From assembly GCA_015234465.1 (NCBI GenBank), contig JADGNA010000008.1, positions 868,001 through 932,000 of the forward strand: a DNA stretch of 64,000 nucleotides, in the 5' to 3' direction. This DNA comes from Salinibacterium sp. (GTDB lineage: Bacteria > Actinomycetota > Actinomycetes > Actinomycetales > Microbacteriaceae). Shown here one piece after another: positions 31,700 to 40,252 of the stretch. The notes under the pieces are model-generated. The model was not told the DNA's origin and searched no databases. It worked only from the letters and a program-made list of their open reading frames with translations. A program made the position numbers and the translations under genes. Each line of letters opens with the position of its first letter. The first letter of the stretch is position 1.

Positions 31700-32461
31700 T
31701 CAGTGATCGAGCAGCCGCTGCAGGAACTGGCGGGTGCGCTCCTGGCGCGGCGAGACCAGCACCTCTGACGGCGGCCCCGCCTCCACGACGACGCCGCCGT
31801 CCATGAACACGACCTGGTCGGCGACATCGCGCGCGAAGCGGAGCTCGTGCGTCACGAGCAGCATCGTCCACCCCTCGGCCGCGAGCTCGCGGATGGCCGC
31901 CAGCACGTCGCCGACGAGTTCCGGGTCGAGGGCAGACGTGGGCTCGTCGAAGAGCAGCAGCCGCGGCTTGAGCGCGAGCGCACGAACGATGCCCACCCGC
32001 TGCTGCTGCCCGCCCGAGAGCTCGTAGGGGTAGGCGTCAGCCTTGTCGGCGAGCCCCACGCGCTCGAGGAGGGCGCGCGCATCGGCCGTGGCATCCGCCC
32101 GCCTGCGCTTCTGCACGAGCACGGGACCCTCGATGACGTTCTCGAGCACGGTTCGGTGGGGAAACAGGTTGTAGTGCTGGAAGACCATGGCGCTGTGCTC
32201 CCGGAGCCCCGCGACAGCGGCGCGGCTCGGCGAGGCGGCGAAGTCGACGGGCGTGGCATCCGCGAAGTCCACCGTGCCCGCGTCTGGCACCTCGAGCCCG
32301 TTGAGGCATCTCAGCACCGTCGTCTTGCCCGACCCGCTCGGCCCGATCAACGCGACCACCTCGCCCCGGTGGATGTCGAGGTCGATGCCCTTCAAGACCT
32401 CGACCTCGCCGAAGCGCTTGTGCAGCCCCCGCACCTCCAAGACCCCCTCATCGTGCGACAT
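31700..32461 (-). CDS. Amino acid (cystine-type) ABC transporter ATPase
   Basis: This 253-residue ABC ATPase has Walker A GPSGSGKTT (40-48), signature LSGGQQQR, Walker B LLLFDEPTSALDPE, and belongs to the polar amino acid (PAAT) subfamily. It is the last gene of a leftward SBP-permease-ATPase operon and overlaps the permease by 14 bases. The substrate is judged from the binding protein at 33126. Confidence 0.92.
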   Translation of the reverse strand: MSHDEGVLEVRGLHKRFGEVEVLKGIDLDIHRGEVVALIGPSGSGKTTVLRCLNGLEVPDAGTVDFADATPVDFAASPSRAAVAGLREHSAMVFQHYNLFPHRTVLENVIEGPVLVQKRRRADATADARALLERVGLADKADAYPYELSGGQQQRVGIVRALALKPRLLLFDEPTSALDPELVGDVLAAIRELAAEGWTMLLVTHELRFARDVADQVVFMDGGVVVEAGPPSEVLVSPRQERTRQFLQRLLDH

Positions 32462-33116
32462 GGCGATCCAGCCTCCTCTCGAGCGCGGTCTGCCCCGCCG
32501 AGAGCACGACGCAGATGACCCAGTAGATGACGGCGGCCTCGATGTAGATGACCATGAACTCCCGGCTGAAGGCGGCGATCTCCTGTGCCTGCCTGAACAT
32601 CTCGGTGACGAGGATGAGCGAGGCGAGTGAGGTGTCTTTCACGAGGCTGATGAAGGTGTTCGACAGTGGCGGCACTGACACCCTCGCCGCCTGCGGCAGG
32701 ATGACGCGGCTCATGGTCTGGGCCGGTGACATCCTGATCGTGTACGCGGCCTCCCACTGGCCCCGCGGCACCGACAGGATCGCGGCCCGGATGACCTCGG
32801 CCGCATAACCGCCGACATTGAGGGAGAACGCGACGATCGCGCTCGGCCACGGGTCGACGAGCACGCCGATCGAGGGGAGCCCGTAGAAGATCACGAAGAG
32901 CTGCACGAGCAGCGGCGTGCCGCGGATGATCGAGACGTAGCCCCGCGCCAGCGCCGAGACCACGCGCACCTTCGACAGCCGCATGAGCGCGATGCCGAGG
33001 GCGATCACGAGTCCGAGCGCGAAGGAGATCAGTGCGAGCGGGATCGTGCCGCGCACCGCCCCCTCCAGGAGGGGAAGGAAGGACCCCGCGACGAGGTCCC
33101 AGGTCGACTCGTCCAT
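32448..33116 (-). CDS. Amino acid (cystine-type) ABC transporter permease
   Basis: This 222-residue inner-membrane permease has five or so helices and the EAA loop GQWEAAYTIRMSPAQTMSRVILPQA that contacts the ATPase. The sequence RGTPLLVQLFVIFYGLP is typical of HisM/TcyL-type permeases. A single permease gene implies a homodimer. It ends inside the ATPase gene and starts nine bases after the binding-protein stop. Confidence 0.92.
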   Translation of the reverse strand: MDESTWDLVAGSFLPLLEGAVRGTIPLALISFALGLVIALGIALMRLSKVRVVSALARGYVSIIRGTPLLVQLFVIFYGLPSIGVLVDPWPSAIVAFSLNVGGYAAEVIRAAILSVPRGQWEAAYTIRMSPAQTMSRVILPQAARVSVPPLSNTFISLVKDTSLASLILVTEMFRQAQEIAAFSREFMVIYIEAAVIYWVICVVLSAGQTALERRLDRHVAR

Positions 33117-33125
33117 CAGCGCGAC

Positions 33126-33917
33126 CTACTGGGAGACGTCTTCGCCGAAGTACTTCTCCGAGATCTCCGCAAGCGTCCCCTCGGCGCGCAGTTCGCTGAG
33201 GGCCTCATCGACCGCGTCGCGCAGCTCCGTATTGCCCTTCGCGAAGGCGAAGGCCGAGCGTGACGGGTCGTCGGTCTCGAGGGCGACCTCGATGGCGGCA
33301 TCCGGTTCATCGTTCAGGTAGTCGAGGTAGGTGAGCTTGTCGTTGATGGTCGCGTCGACGCGGCCCTGCAGCAGCAGGTCGACCGCCTGCGCCCAGCCCT
33401 CGACCGCCTCGACGTTGGCGCCCGCCTCCTGGGCGAGGCCATACCAGTTGCTCGTGAGCGACTGGGCGGTCGTCTTGCCCGCCAGGTCGTCGAAGGAGCG
33501 GATCGACGTATCGCCCGAGCGCACCACGATCACGCCGGGGCTCACGGTGTAGGGCGCCGAGAACTCGTAGGACTCCTCGCGGTCCGGGCTGATGGAGACC
33601 TGGTTCGCGATCATCGCGAAACGGCCCGCCTCAAGCCCGGCGAAGATCGCATCCCACTGGGTCTCCTCGAACTGCGCCTCGACGCCCAACTTCTCGGCGA
33701 CGGCCTGCGCGATCTCCACGTCGTAGCCGGTCAACTCTCCCGAGCCGCCCTCGTGGAAGCTGAAGGGGCGATAGGTGCCCTCCGTGCCGATCACGATCGT
33801 GCCCGACTCCGTGATCGCGTCGAGGCCCGAACCATCCCCGCCGCCCGACGAGCAGGCCGCAAGGGCGACGGATGCCGCGGCCGCCGTCACGAGGGCGAGG
33901 ATCCTGTGGGTGCGCAT
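33126..33917 (-). CDS. Amino acid (cystine-type) ABC transporter binding lipoprotein
   Basis: This 263-residue lipoprotein has a signal peptide ending at the lipobox LAAC (Cys22). The mature part is a family 3 solute-binding protein (GTYRPFSF, GELTGYDVEIAQAVAEKLG, ETQWDAIFAGLEAGRFAMIANQVSISPDREESYEFS). The segments QSLTSNWYGLAQEAG and ATINDKLTYLDYL are close to TcyJ/TcyA-type cystine-binding proteins, so cystine is the likely ligand, with other polar amino acids possible. The start at 33917 is set by the signal peptide. Confidence 0.88.
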   Translation of the reverse strand: MRTHRILALVTAAAASVALAACSSGGGDGSGLDAITESGTIVIGTEGTYRPFSFHEGGSGELTGYDVEIAQAVAEKLGVEAQFEETQWDAIFAGLEAGRFAMIANQVSISPDREESYEFSAPYTVSPGVIVVRSGDTSIRSFDDLAGKTTAQSLTSNWYGLAQEAGANVEAVEGWAQAVDLLLQGRVDATINDKLTYLDYLNDEPDAAIEVALETDDPSRSAFAFAKGNTELRDAVDEALSELRAEGTLAEISEKYFGEDVSQ

Positions 33918-33996
33918 TGCTCTCCTTGGGGGTTGTTCCTTCACCCCGGAGAGTAGGTCTGAGTCGCGCGGGGCGTAACCCGAGCGGGCGCATCCG

Positions 33997-35022
33997 ATGG
34001 ATTCCGTTGTCGTCTGGGGTAACCATGGAGGCGTGGACATCGAGACGGCCGGCGCGGAACTCTACGGGGTGCCCCTCGGCGAGTTCACCGCGCGCCGCAC
34101 CGCCCTGAGCCGTGAGGCGAGGGCATCCGGCGACAAGGAGCTCTCGACGGCGATCGCGGGCCTGCGCAAGCCGACCACCTCGGCGTGGGTTGTCAACATG
34201 CTGGCCCGCCACCGAGCGGAGCGCGTCGAGGAGATCGCGGCGCTCGGCGAGGAACTCCGCGACGCCCAGGACGCCCTCGACGCGCCACGCCTGCGCGAGC
34301 TCGGCAAGCAACGGTCGGTGCTCGTGCGCGAGGTCACGCGGGAGGCCGTCGCGCTCGCCGGAGAGCTCGGCACCGAGGCATCCGCCGCCGTCAGTGAGGA
34401 GGTCGCCCAGACGCTGCAGACCGCCATGATCGACGCGGATGCCGCAGCGCTCGTCTCCTCGGGAACCCTCGTGAAGCCGCTCACTGCCGCCGGCTGGGGC
34501 ATCGAGGAGGGCGGCGACGTGATCGCGTTCCCGACGGCGACGCAGCGGGCCGGGCGGCGGGCTGCGGACGCGCCCGCGAAGAGCGGCGGGTCGGCGGGGT
34601 CGAAGACGGCGAGCGGCGACGCCGCCCGCAGCGGCAAGGAGGGGTCTGGCGCGAAGAGTGCGCCCGGGCGCTCGACTACGAATGCGAGACCGGATGCGCC
34701 GGCGCGGTCGAGCGCCCAGGAGCGCAAGCGGGAGGCCGAGCGCAAGCAGGCCGAACGCGACCTCGCGAAGGCGGAGGAGACGCTCGCGGAGGCGCGGGCG
34801 GAGGCCGAGGAACTCCGAGCTTCAGCGGAGGCGGTGGCCGAGCGGCGGGCGTCCCTGCGGGAGGAGGTACGGGAGCTGACGCGGCAGCTGCGTGAGGCCG
34901 AGGGCGAGCTGGCCGACGCGGAGGGGGAGGCCCGTGGCATCCGTCGTTCGCGTGAGGAGGCGAAGCGTGCCGTCACGGCGGCCGAGCGGGCGGTTGCGCG
35001 TGCCCGGCGGCGGCTCGACTGA
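33997..35022 (+). CDS. Conserved actinobacterial coiled-coil protein, function unknown
   Basis: Up to 341 residues. An N-terminal helical domain contains ELYGVPLGEFTARRTALSREAR and LRKPTTSAWVVNMLARH, then a low-complexity Gly/Ser/Lys linker (about 190-245), then a strongly charged coiled coil to the end (RKREAERKQAERDLAKAEETLAEARAEAEEL). GTG at 34033 is an alternative start, because homologous-looking sequence starts near VDIETAGAEL. The fold suggests a scaffold or nucleic-acid associated protein, but I cannot name a family. Confidence 0.65.
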   Translation: MDSVVVWGNHGGVDIETAGAELYGVPLGEFTARRTALSREARASGDKELSTAIAGLRKPTTSAWVVNMLARHRAERVEEIAALGEELRDAQDALDAPRLRELGKQRSVLVREVTREAVALAGELGTEASAAVSEEVAQTLQTAMIDADAAALVSSGTLVKPLTAAGWGIEEGGDVIAFPTATQRAGRRAADAPAKSGGSAGSKTASGDAARSGKEGSGAKSAPGRSTTNARPDAPARSSAQERKREAERKQAERDLAKAEETLAEARAEAEELRASAEAVAERRASLREEVRELTRQLREAEGELADAEGEARGIRRSREEAKRAVTAAERAVARARRRLD

Positions 35023-35064
35023 GCGCTCGCCTCGAGCACGCTGCCACGTTCCCGGCGCAGGGGG

Positions 35065-35153
35065 TGCGGCGAACAGCAACACTTTTGGTGCGACGCGCCG
35101 TCTGCTCGCGACGCGCACCGGCGTGTCGCGCCAAAAGTGCATCAGAAGCCGCA
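35065..35153. repeat. CACTTTTGGTGCG palindrome
   Basis: Positions 35080-35100 and 35119-35139 pair at 19 of 21 positions (arms start CACTTTTGG and end CCAAAAGTG), with an outer pair TGCGGC/GCCGCA (35065-35070, 35148-35153). It sits between two convergent genes, 43 bases after one stop and 29 before the other. Confidence 0.88.
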
Positions 35154-35181
35154 GAGCACAGTGAGACTCGCGCCCAGCGCC

Positions 35182-35928
35182 CTACGTCACCTCGCGGTAG
35201 TGCGCGAGCAGCTCGCGCGTGAACTCGTCCGGCCGGATCGCCGGCACGACGTGGCTCGCGCCCGGGATCGTCACGAGCCGCGCATTGCGGGTCGCGGCGA
35301 GGTAGCGGCGGGCGTGGGCGCGCACGTGGTCCCATTTGCCGTTGATGAAGAGCACGGGTTCCTCGATGCGGCGGAGGCTCTCGATCGGCGTGAACGCGAG
35401 CAGCGCGCGGATCGAGTCATCCATCACGTCCAGCGCGACGCCGCCCGAGATGACGTCGCTCGCGCCGGGCTCAGGCACGAACAGCCGCACCGCGAGGTTG
35501 TTGAGCGCGAGGCCCCGGTCGGGGAACCTCCCGATCACGGCGGCGATTCCCCGCCAGGTGTGCATGACGATCGGATGCGGCACGGTCGCGCACGCCGCCG
35601 CGAGCAGGCCCGAGACGCGGCCGGGGTTGCGGGCGACCCACTCGATGCCCAGGTAGCCGCCGAGCGAGAAGCCCACCAGGTAGGGCTTGCCCGGCGTGAC
35701 CCCTTCGGCCTCGGCGCGCTTGGCGTCGGATGCTTCGGCCTCCGCGATCGCGTCACCGATGCTGCTCAGGGCGCCGTCGAGGGTGAACCGTTCCCCGATG
35801 CGCCGCCCGTGCCCCGGCAGGTCGATCGCGAGGGTCGGAATCCCTTCCCGTTCCAGCGCCTCCACTTGGCGTTGCCACAGGCTGTGCGAGGTGCGCAGCC
35901 CATGCACGAGGACGACGGTGGGGCGCAT
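35182..35928 (-). CDS. Alpha/beta hydrolase
   Basis: This 248-residue alpha/beta hydrolase has the oxyanion block VVLVHGLRTSHSLW, the nucleophile elbow GFSLGG (Ser88) and the catalytic His in IPGASHVVPAIRP near the C-terminus. The substrate is unknown. A longer start at 35949 (MRAYTQH) is open, but MRPTVVLVHG begins right at the first strand, as is usual. There is no signal peptide. It is divergent from the HhH-GPD gene across a palindromic repeat. Confidence 0.86.
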   Translation of the reverse strand: MRPTVVLVHGLRTSHSLWQRQVEALEREGIPTLAIDLPGHGRRIGERFTLDGALSSIGDAIAEAEASDAKRAEAEGVTPGKPYLVGFSLGGYLGIEWVARNPGRVSGLLAAACATVPHPIVMHTWRGIAAVIGRFPDRGLALNNLAVRLFVPEPGASDVISGGVALDVMDDSIRALLAFTPIESLRRIEEPVLFINGKWDHVRAHARRYLAATRNARLVTIPGASHVVPAIRPDEFTRELLAHYREVT

Positions 35929-35985
35929 GTGCTGAGTGTATGCGCGCATCCGTTCGCTCGCCGGGTCGCGCCGGCGGCCTATCGT

Positions 35986-36045
35986 CGCGAGTGGCCAAAC
36001 TTTGTGCCAAACCCCGGCGGGAAGCCGAACGTTTGGCCACTCACG
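35986..36045. repeat. GAGTGGCCAAAC palindrome, intergenic copy
   Basis: CGCGAGTGGCCAAAC (35986-36000) and GTTTGGCCACTCACG (36031-36045) pair at 14 of 15 positions around a 30-base centre. It lies in the divergent spacer between the hydrolase and the HhH-GPD gene. It is the same family as fliK 17822-17882. Confidence 0.92.
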
Positions 36046-36075
36046 TGACGAAGCCCCCGGTGCGAGAATCGTCGT

Positions 36076-36660
36076 ATGACCCTGTACCTGACTGGTGACC
36101 CCGCCGCCGATGAGCTGCTCGAGAACGACGACCTCGCCCTCCTGCTCGGGATGCTCCTCGACCAGCAGGTGACGATGGAGTCTGCCTTCGCCGGACCGGC
36201 GAAGATCCGCGACCGTATGGGCGTGCTCGATTCAGTAAAGATCGCCGACGCGAACCCCGACGAGTTCGCCGAGCTGTTCAAGCAGAGCCCGGCGGTGCAC
36301 CGCTTCCCGGGATCGATGGCCGGTCGTGTGCAGGCCGTGTGTGAGGCCGTGCGCGAGGAGTGGGGCGGCGAGGCATCCGCCATCTGGACCCGCGGCGAGC
36401 CCGACGGCAAGGAAGTGCTCAAGCGACTCAAGGCCCTGCCCGGTTTCGGCGAGCAGAAGGCGAAGATCTTCCTCGCGCTGCTGGGCAAGCGGCGCGGGCT
36501 GACGGCTGAGGGGTGGCGCGAGGCATCCGCCCCCTACGGCGAGGAGGGCGCGCTCATGTCGGTTGCCGACATCACGAGCCCCGAGACGCTCGCGAAGGTG
36601 CGCGAGGCGAAGAAGGCCATGAAGGCGGCGGCGAAGGCGGCGAAGGCGGCGAAGCAGTAA
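36076..36660 (+). CDS. HhH-GPD type base-excision DNA repair protein
   Basis: This 194-residue protein resembles the compact HhH-GPD glycosylase-like proteins of actinobacteria. It has a helical core (LLLGMLLDQQVTMESAFAGPAKIRDRMG), then the helix-hairpin-helix LKALPGFGEQKAKIFLALLGKR (112-135), and a Lys/Ala-rich tail that may bind DNA. An obvious catalytic Asp of the MutY/Nth type is not clear to me. It is followed two bases later by menE. Confidence 0.82.
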   Translation: MTLYLTGDPAADELLENDDLALLLGMLLDQQVTMESAFAGPAKIRDRMGVLDSVKIADANPDEFAELFKQSPAVHRFPGSMAGRVQAVCEAVREEWGGEASAIWTRGEPDGKEVLKRLKALPGFGEQKAKIFLALLGKRRGLTAEGWREASAPYGEEGALMSVADITSPETLAKVREAKKAMKAAAKAAKAAKQ

Positions 36661-36662
36661 CC

Positions 36663-37832
36663 GTGCACTCCGGCGCGGGCGAACGGCAACTGGCGGCGGT
36701 CGACGGCGGTGACTGGCGCGCCGTCGACGCCGCGGTCCGCGAGCGCTTCGACAGCGACGGCCCCGCCCTCTACCTCGGCACGGGCGAGCATCCCGAGTCG
36801 GTGGGTGCGAGCACGGCCGTCGTCATCGAGACCTCCGGTTCGACGGGCATCCCGAAGCGGGTCGTGCTCAGCGAGGCGGCACTGCGGGCGAGCGCGGATG
36901 CCACGGCCCACGCCCTCGGCGGCACCGGCCAATGGCTGCTCTGCCTGCCCGCCCACTACGTTGCGGGACTCCAGGTGCTCGTGCGGTCCCACCTCGCGGG
37001 GCTGCCCGTGGAGTGGGTGGAACCCGGCTTCGACGCGGAGGCCTTCGCCGCGGCATCCGCTCGCCTGACGGAGGAGCGGCGCTACGTCTCGCTCGTTCCC
37101 GCCCAGCTGGCGCGGCTCGTTGAGGCGGGCGAGCAGTCCGAGGGGGTGCGCGCTGCGGTCGCCCGCTTCGACGCGCTACTGACGGGTGGGCAGGCGATGC
37201 CTACCGCACTCGCCGACCGTGCGCGGGCGCTCGGCTACACGGTCGTGCGCTCCTACGGCTCGTCAGAGACGGCGACCGGATGCATCTACGACGGCTACCC
37301 CGTCGGTGCGACCCGCACGCGGCTCGTCGACGGCGTGCTCGAGATCGCCTCGCCGACCCTCGCCGACGGCTACCTGGACGCACCGGGACTGACGGATGCG
37401 GCTTTCCGCGTCGAGGGCGGCACGCGCTGGTACCGCACGGGCGACCGCGCGCGCATCCACGCCGACGGGCGCGTCGAGGTGCTTGGCCGGGCCGACAACG
37501 TGATCGTGTCGGGCGGCATCAACGTGTCGCTCGACCGGGTCGAGGCCGCCGTGCGGGAGGTGCCCGGCTTTGAGGGGGCGGTCGCCGTCGGGGTGCCGTC
37601 GGAGAAGTGGGGGCACGTTCCCGTGGTTGTCGTGGATGGAGCGCTGACGGGTGCTCTCGCCGACGATCAGGGCGCGGAGGATGTGCTCGCGAGCATCCGC
37701 CGCCTCGTGCGCGAGTCGATCGGGGTGGCGGCGCAGCCCGAGCGGATCGTCGCAATCGAGCGGATGCCCCTGCTCGCGTCGGGCAAGCCCGACCGGCGGG
37801 CGGTCACCCGGCTGGTGGCATCCGGCGACTGA
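36663..37832 (+). CDS. menE: o-Succinylbenzoate-CoA ligase MenE
   Basis: This 389-residue adenylate-forming enzyme activates o-succinylbenzoate in menaquinone synthesis. It shows the AMP-binding P-loop TSGSTGIPK (57-65), LLTGGQAMP, SYGSSETATGC, WYRTGDRARIHADGRVEVLGRADNVIVSGG and the C-terminal Lys in LLASGKPDRRA. It is shorter than Bacillus MenE (about 490), which is typical of actinobacterial forms. Start is the GTG at 36663, two bases past the repair gene. Confidence 0.88.
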   Translation: MHSGAGERQLAAVDGGDWRAVDAAVRERFDSDGPALYLGTGEHPESVGASTAVVIETSGSTGIPKRVVLSEAALRASADATAHALGGTGQWLLCLPAHYVAGLQVLVRSHLAGLPVEWVEPGFDAEAFAAASARLTEERRYVSLVPAQLARLVEAGEQSEGVRAAVARFDALLTGGQAMPTALADRARALGYTVVRSYGSSETATGCIYDGYPVGATRTRLVDGVLEIASPTLADGYLDAPGLTDAAFRVEGGTRWYRTGDRARIHADGRVEVLGRADNVIVSGGINVSLDRVEAAVREVPGFEGAVAVGVPSEKWGHVPVVVVDGALTGALADDQGAEDVLASIRRLVRESIGVAAQPERIVAIERMPLLASGKPDRRAVTRLVASGD

Positions 37833-37884
37833 CAGTGCCGGGTGTCGATGCGCTCGCAGTCGCGCTGCTCAACCCGGGGTCGGG

Positions 37885-39174
37885 CTACTCGCAGCCGATG
37901 CCGTCTCCGTCGCGGTCGAGGTGTCGCCCGTAGCCGGGGCCGCCTGCATAGACGGGCGCGCCACCGAGTTGGCGGGCCTCCGTGCAGTTCTTGTAGTACG
38001 GGGCGGGGGCCGGTGCCGGCGCGGGCGCAGGTGCTGGCGCTGGTGCGGGCGCGGGAGCTGGTGCGGGAGCCGGCGCTGGTGCTGGCGCTGGCGCGGGAGC
38101 CGGTGCTGGCGCCGGGACGGGCACGGGAGCGGGCGCCGGCACGACCGCCACCGGCGCGAAGCCGGAGCGCAGTGCGGGCTGGTTCGGGCATCCGCTCAGG
38201 ATCGACGCGATGGCATCACGCTCCGCCTGCGTCACCCACAGCCCGTAGTTCGCCTTGACCGACACCTGGCGGGCGACGTAGTCGCAGCGGAACGACTTCG
38301 ACGAAGGAAGCCACGTCGCCGCATCCCCGGCGCCCTTCTGGGAGTTTGAGCGCCCGTCGACGGCCAGGAGGTTGAGCGGGTCGTTCGCGAAGGAGATGCG
38401 CTGCTCCTGCGTGAGCTGCTGCGCCCCCTTCTGCCAGGCATCCGCGAGCGCGACGACGTGGTCGATCTGCACCATGCTCGAGGTTCCGTTGCCGCGCACG
38501 AACGACACGTTCTCGCCCGTGTAGGGGCTGAGCAGGGTTCCCGTCATGACCTTGCACGGCCCCGACTTCGTGATGCCCGTGAGGTCGCGCGCGAGCATGT
38601 CGTTGCGGGTGTCGCAGCCGTTGCGGTCGACGTCGAGCCAGCCGTTGCCGAACTTCGCGTCGCGGTCGTAGCCCGTCTTTGGCGCGCGGCCCTTGATGGG
38701 CAGGGTGTCGAGCAGCGCGAGCGCGGTGTCGGGCAGCGGATCGGTGCCGATGGCGACGGATGCCTCACCCTTCGGCTGCACGGCCGTCGCCGGGTCGCTC
38801 GGCGACTCGTCGGTGAACCCGCCCTCGGAGGGCGACGGGCTCGGGCCGGGGGTCGGATGCGAGCTCTCGGATGCGACGGGGCTCGCGACATCCGCCGGCT
38901 TCGTGGCTGAGGCGGGGGCGACGGCGCTGCCGAGGCCCGTGACGAGGATCGCGCCGACCAGCACGAGGGCCGCCGCGGCGCGCGACGGGATCGCCGCCCA
39001 CGACCGCCGGCCCATGACGAGCGTGTAGAGGGCGGTGAAGAAGGCGACGAGGCCGAGCATGATCAGCACGCCGGAGAAGCCCGTCGATGCGCCAGCGAGC
39101 ACGAGCAGCAGCGCGACGGCGGCGCCGCCGACCCACGTCGAGAGTGTGGGCTTGGCCCAGCGCAGTGATGACAT
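37885..39174 (-). CDS. Membrane-anchored HNH/DUF1524 nuclease with Excalibur domain
   Basis: This 429-residue protein has two N-terminal helices (about 12-55), a third hydrophobic segment ending near ASATKPADV (a possible signal cleavage site), a Pro/Ser linker, then a GmrSD/DUF1524-like nuclease with QIDHVVALADAWQKGA and FANDPLNLLAVDGRSNSQKG. It ends with a (Pro-Ala)n stretch and a C-terminal Excalibur calcium-binding motif, DRDGDGIGCE. It should act outside the membrane on nucleic acid. The Ser/Pro and Pro-Ala linkers suggest passage through the cell wall. Confidence 0.85.
   Translation of the reverse strand: MSSLRWAKPTLSTWVGGAAVALLLVLAGASTGFSGVLIMLGLVAFFTALYTLVMGRRSWAAIPSRAAAALVLVGAILVTGLGSAVAPASATKPADVASPVASESSHPTPGPSPSPSEGGFTDESPSDPATAVQPKGEASVAIGTDPLPDTALALLDTLPIKGRAPKTGYDRDAKFGNGWLDVDRNGCDTRNDMLARDLTGITKSGPCKVMTGTLLSPYTGENVSFVRGNGTSSMVQIDHVVALADAWQKGAQQLTQEQRISFANDPLNLLAVDGRSNSQKGAGDAATWLPSSKSFRCDYVARQVSVKANYGLWVTQAERDAIASILSGCPNQPALRSGFAPVAVVPAPAPVPVPAPAPAPAPAPAPAPAPAPAPAPAPAPAPAPAPAPAPAPYYKNCTEARQLGGAPVYAGGPGYGRHLDRDGDGIGCE
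37999..38150 (-). repeat. Pro-Ala codon repeat
   Basis: A GC-rich near-tandem stretch of roughly 6-nt units encodes more than 20 Pro-Ala pairs between the nuclease and the Excalibur domain. The third bases vary, so slippage is tempered by synonymous change. Length may differ between strains. Confidence 0.85.
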
Positions 39175-39300
39175 GTTTCCCCCAGAGTCGTGCCCGTCAA
39201 CGCTACGGGGTCGCCGGGGACTGGGTGAGCCCCAGTGCAGGGGCAGAAGTCGCACTCTCGTTGCGTGCGGGATGTCGCGACTCGACGTACCGTCGGACGC

Positions 39301-40164
39301 ATGAGCCCGCAGCATCCGGTCGCCCGCGTCGGCATCTCGGGCTGGCGCTACGTGCCGTGGCGCGGCGACTTCTACCCGAAGGGCCTCGCCCAGAGGCGGG
39401 AGCTCGAGTATGCCTCGCGCAAGCTCGACACGATCGAGATCAACGGCTCCTTCTATTCGCTGCAGAAACCGCAGTACTACGAGGCGTGGCGCGACGAGAC
39501 GCCCGAGGGTTTCGTCTTCGCGGTGAAGGGCGGACGCTTCATCACCCACCTGCTGCGGCTCAAGGGCGTCGAGACCGCCCTCGCCAACTTCTTCGCCTCC
39601 GGCGTGCTCGCGCTCGGGCCCAAGCTCGGGCCCTTCCTCTGGCAGCTGCCCGAGCGGGTCACCTTCGACGCCGAGGTGCTCGATGCCTTCCTCGCGCAAC
39701 TGCCGAGGACGACGACGGATGCCGCGGCGCTCGCCGCCCACCACGACTCCCGCCTCGACGGCCGCGCGTGGCCGCATGACGAGTCCCGCGGCATCCATGA
39801 CTCCGTGGCCGAGGCGCCCCTGCGGCACGCCCTCGAGGTGCGGAGCCACAGCTTCGACACCCCGGAGTTCTTCGAGATCCTGCGGCGGCACAACGTGGCA
39901 TCCGTCGTCGCAGACACCGCCGGCAAGTGGCCGCAGCTGTGGGAGCAGACGGCTGACTTCGCCTACGTGCGCCTGCACGGCGAGAGCGAGCTCTACGTCT
40001 CGGGCTACGACGAGGCGTCACTCGGCCGTTGGGCCTCGCGGGTGCGCGAATGGCTCGCGGAGGGCCGCGACGTGTACGTGTACTTCGACAACGACGCGAA
40101 GGTGCGGGCGCCCTACGACGCGATGGCACTCGCGGAGCGCCTGGGCCGGGCGCCGAGCAGCTGA
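39301..40164 (+). CDS. DUF72 family protein
   Basis: This 287-residue protein matches DUF72 (YecE-like), a TIM-barrel-like family of unknown enzymatic function: VGISGWRYVPWRGDFYPKGLAQRRELEYASRKLDTIEINGSFYSLQKP near the N-terminus and FAYVRLHGESELYVSGY followed by VYVYFDNDAKVRAPYDAMAL at the end. The ATG at 39301 precedes the first strand directly. Its stop codon lies in the left arm of the repeat at 40161-40219. Confidence 0.88.
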   Translation: MSPQHPVARVGISGWRYVPWRGDFYPKGLAQRRELEYASRKLDTIEINGSFYSLQKPQYYEAWRDETPEGFVFAVKGGRFITHLLRLKGVETALANFFASGVLALGPKLGPFLWQLPERVTFDAEVLDAFLAQLPRTTTDAAALAAHHDSRLDGRAWPHDESRGIHDSVAEAPLRHALEVRSHSFDTPEFFEILRRHNVASVVADTAGKWPQLWEQTADFAYVRLHGESELYVSGYDEASLGRWASRVREWLAEGRDVYVYFDNDAKVRAPYDAMALAERLGRAPSS

Positions 40165-40219
40165 GTGGACGCAATCTGTTGCTCACGGCGCGCCGGAACA
40201 ACAGATTGCGTCCGCTCAG
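40161..40219. repeat. GAGTGGACGCAATC palindrome
   Basis: Positions 40161-40181 and 40199-40219 pair at 20 of 21 positions (left arm CTGAGTGGACGCAATCTG...), with a 17-base centre that contains GGCGCGCC. It includes the stop codon of the DUF72 gene and stands between convergent genes. Confidence 0.92.
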
Positions 40220-40252
40220 GGGGAGGCTTCCTGGGGCCCGTGGCGCGGGCCC

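Noticed and set aside
40161-40219. attB-like site or integrase target
   Set aside because: There is no tRNA, integrase or direct repeat nearby; it fits better with the palindromic repeat class.
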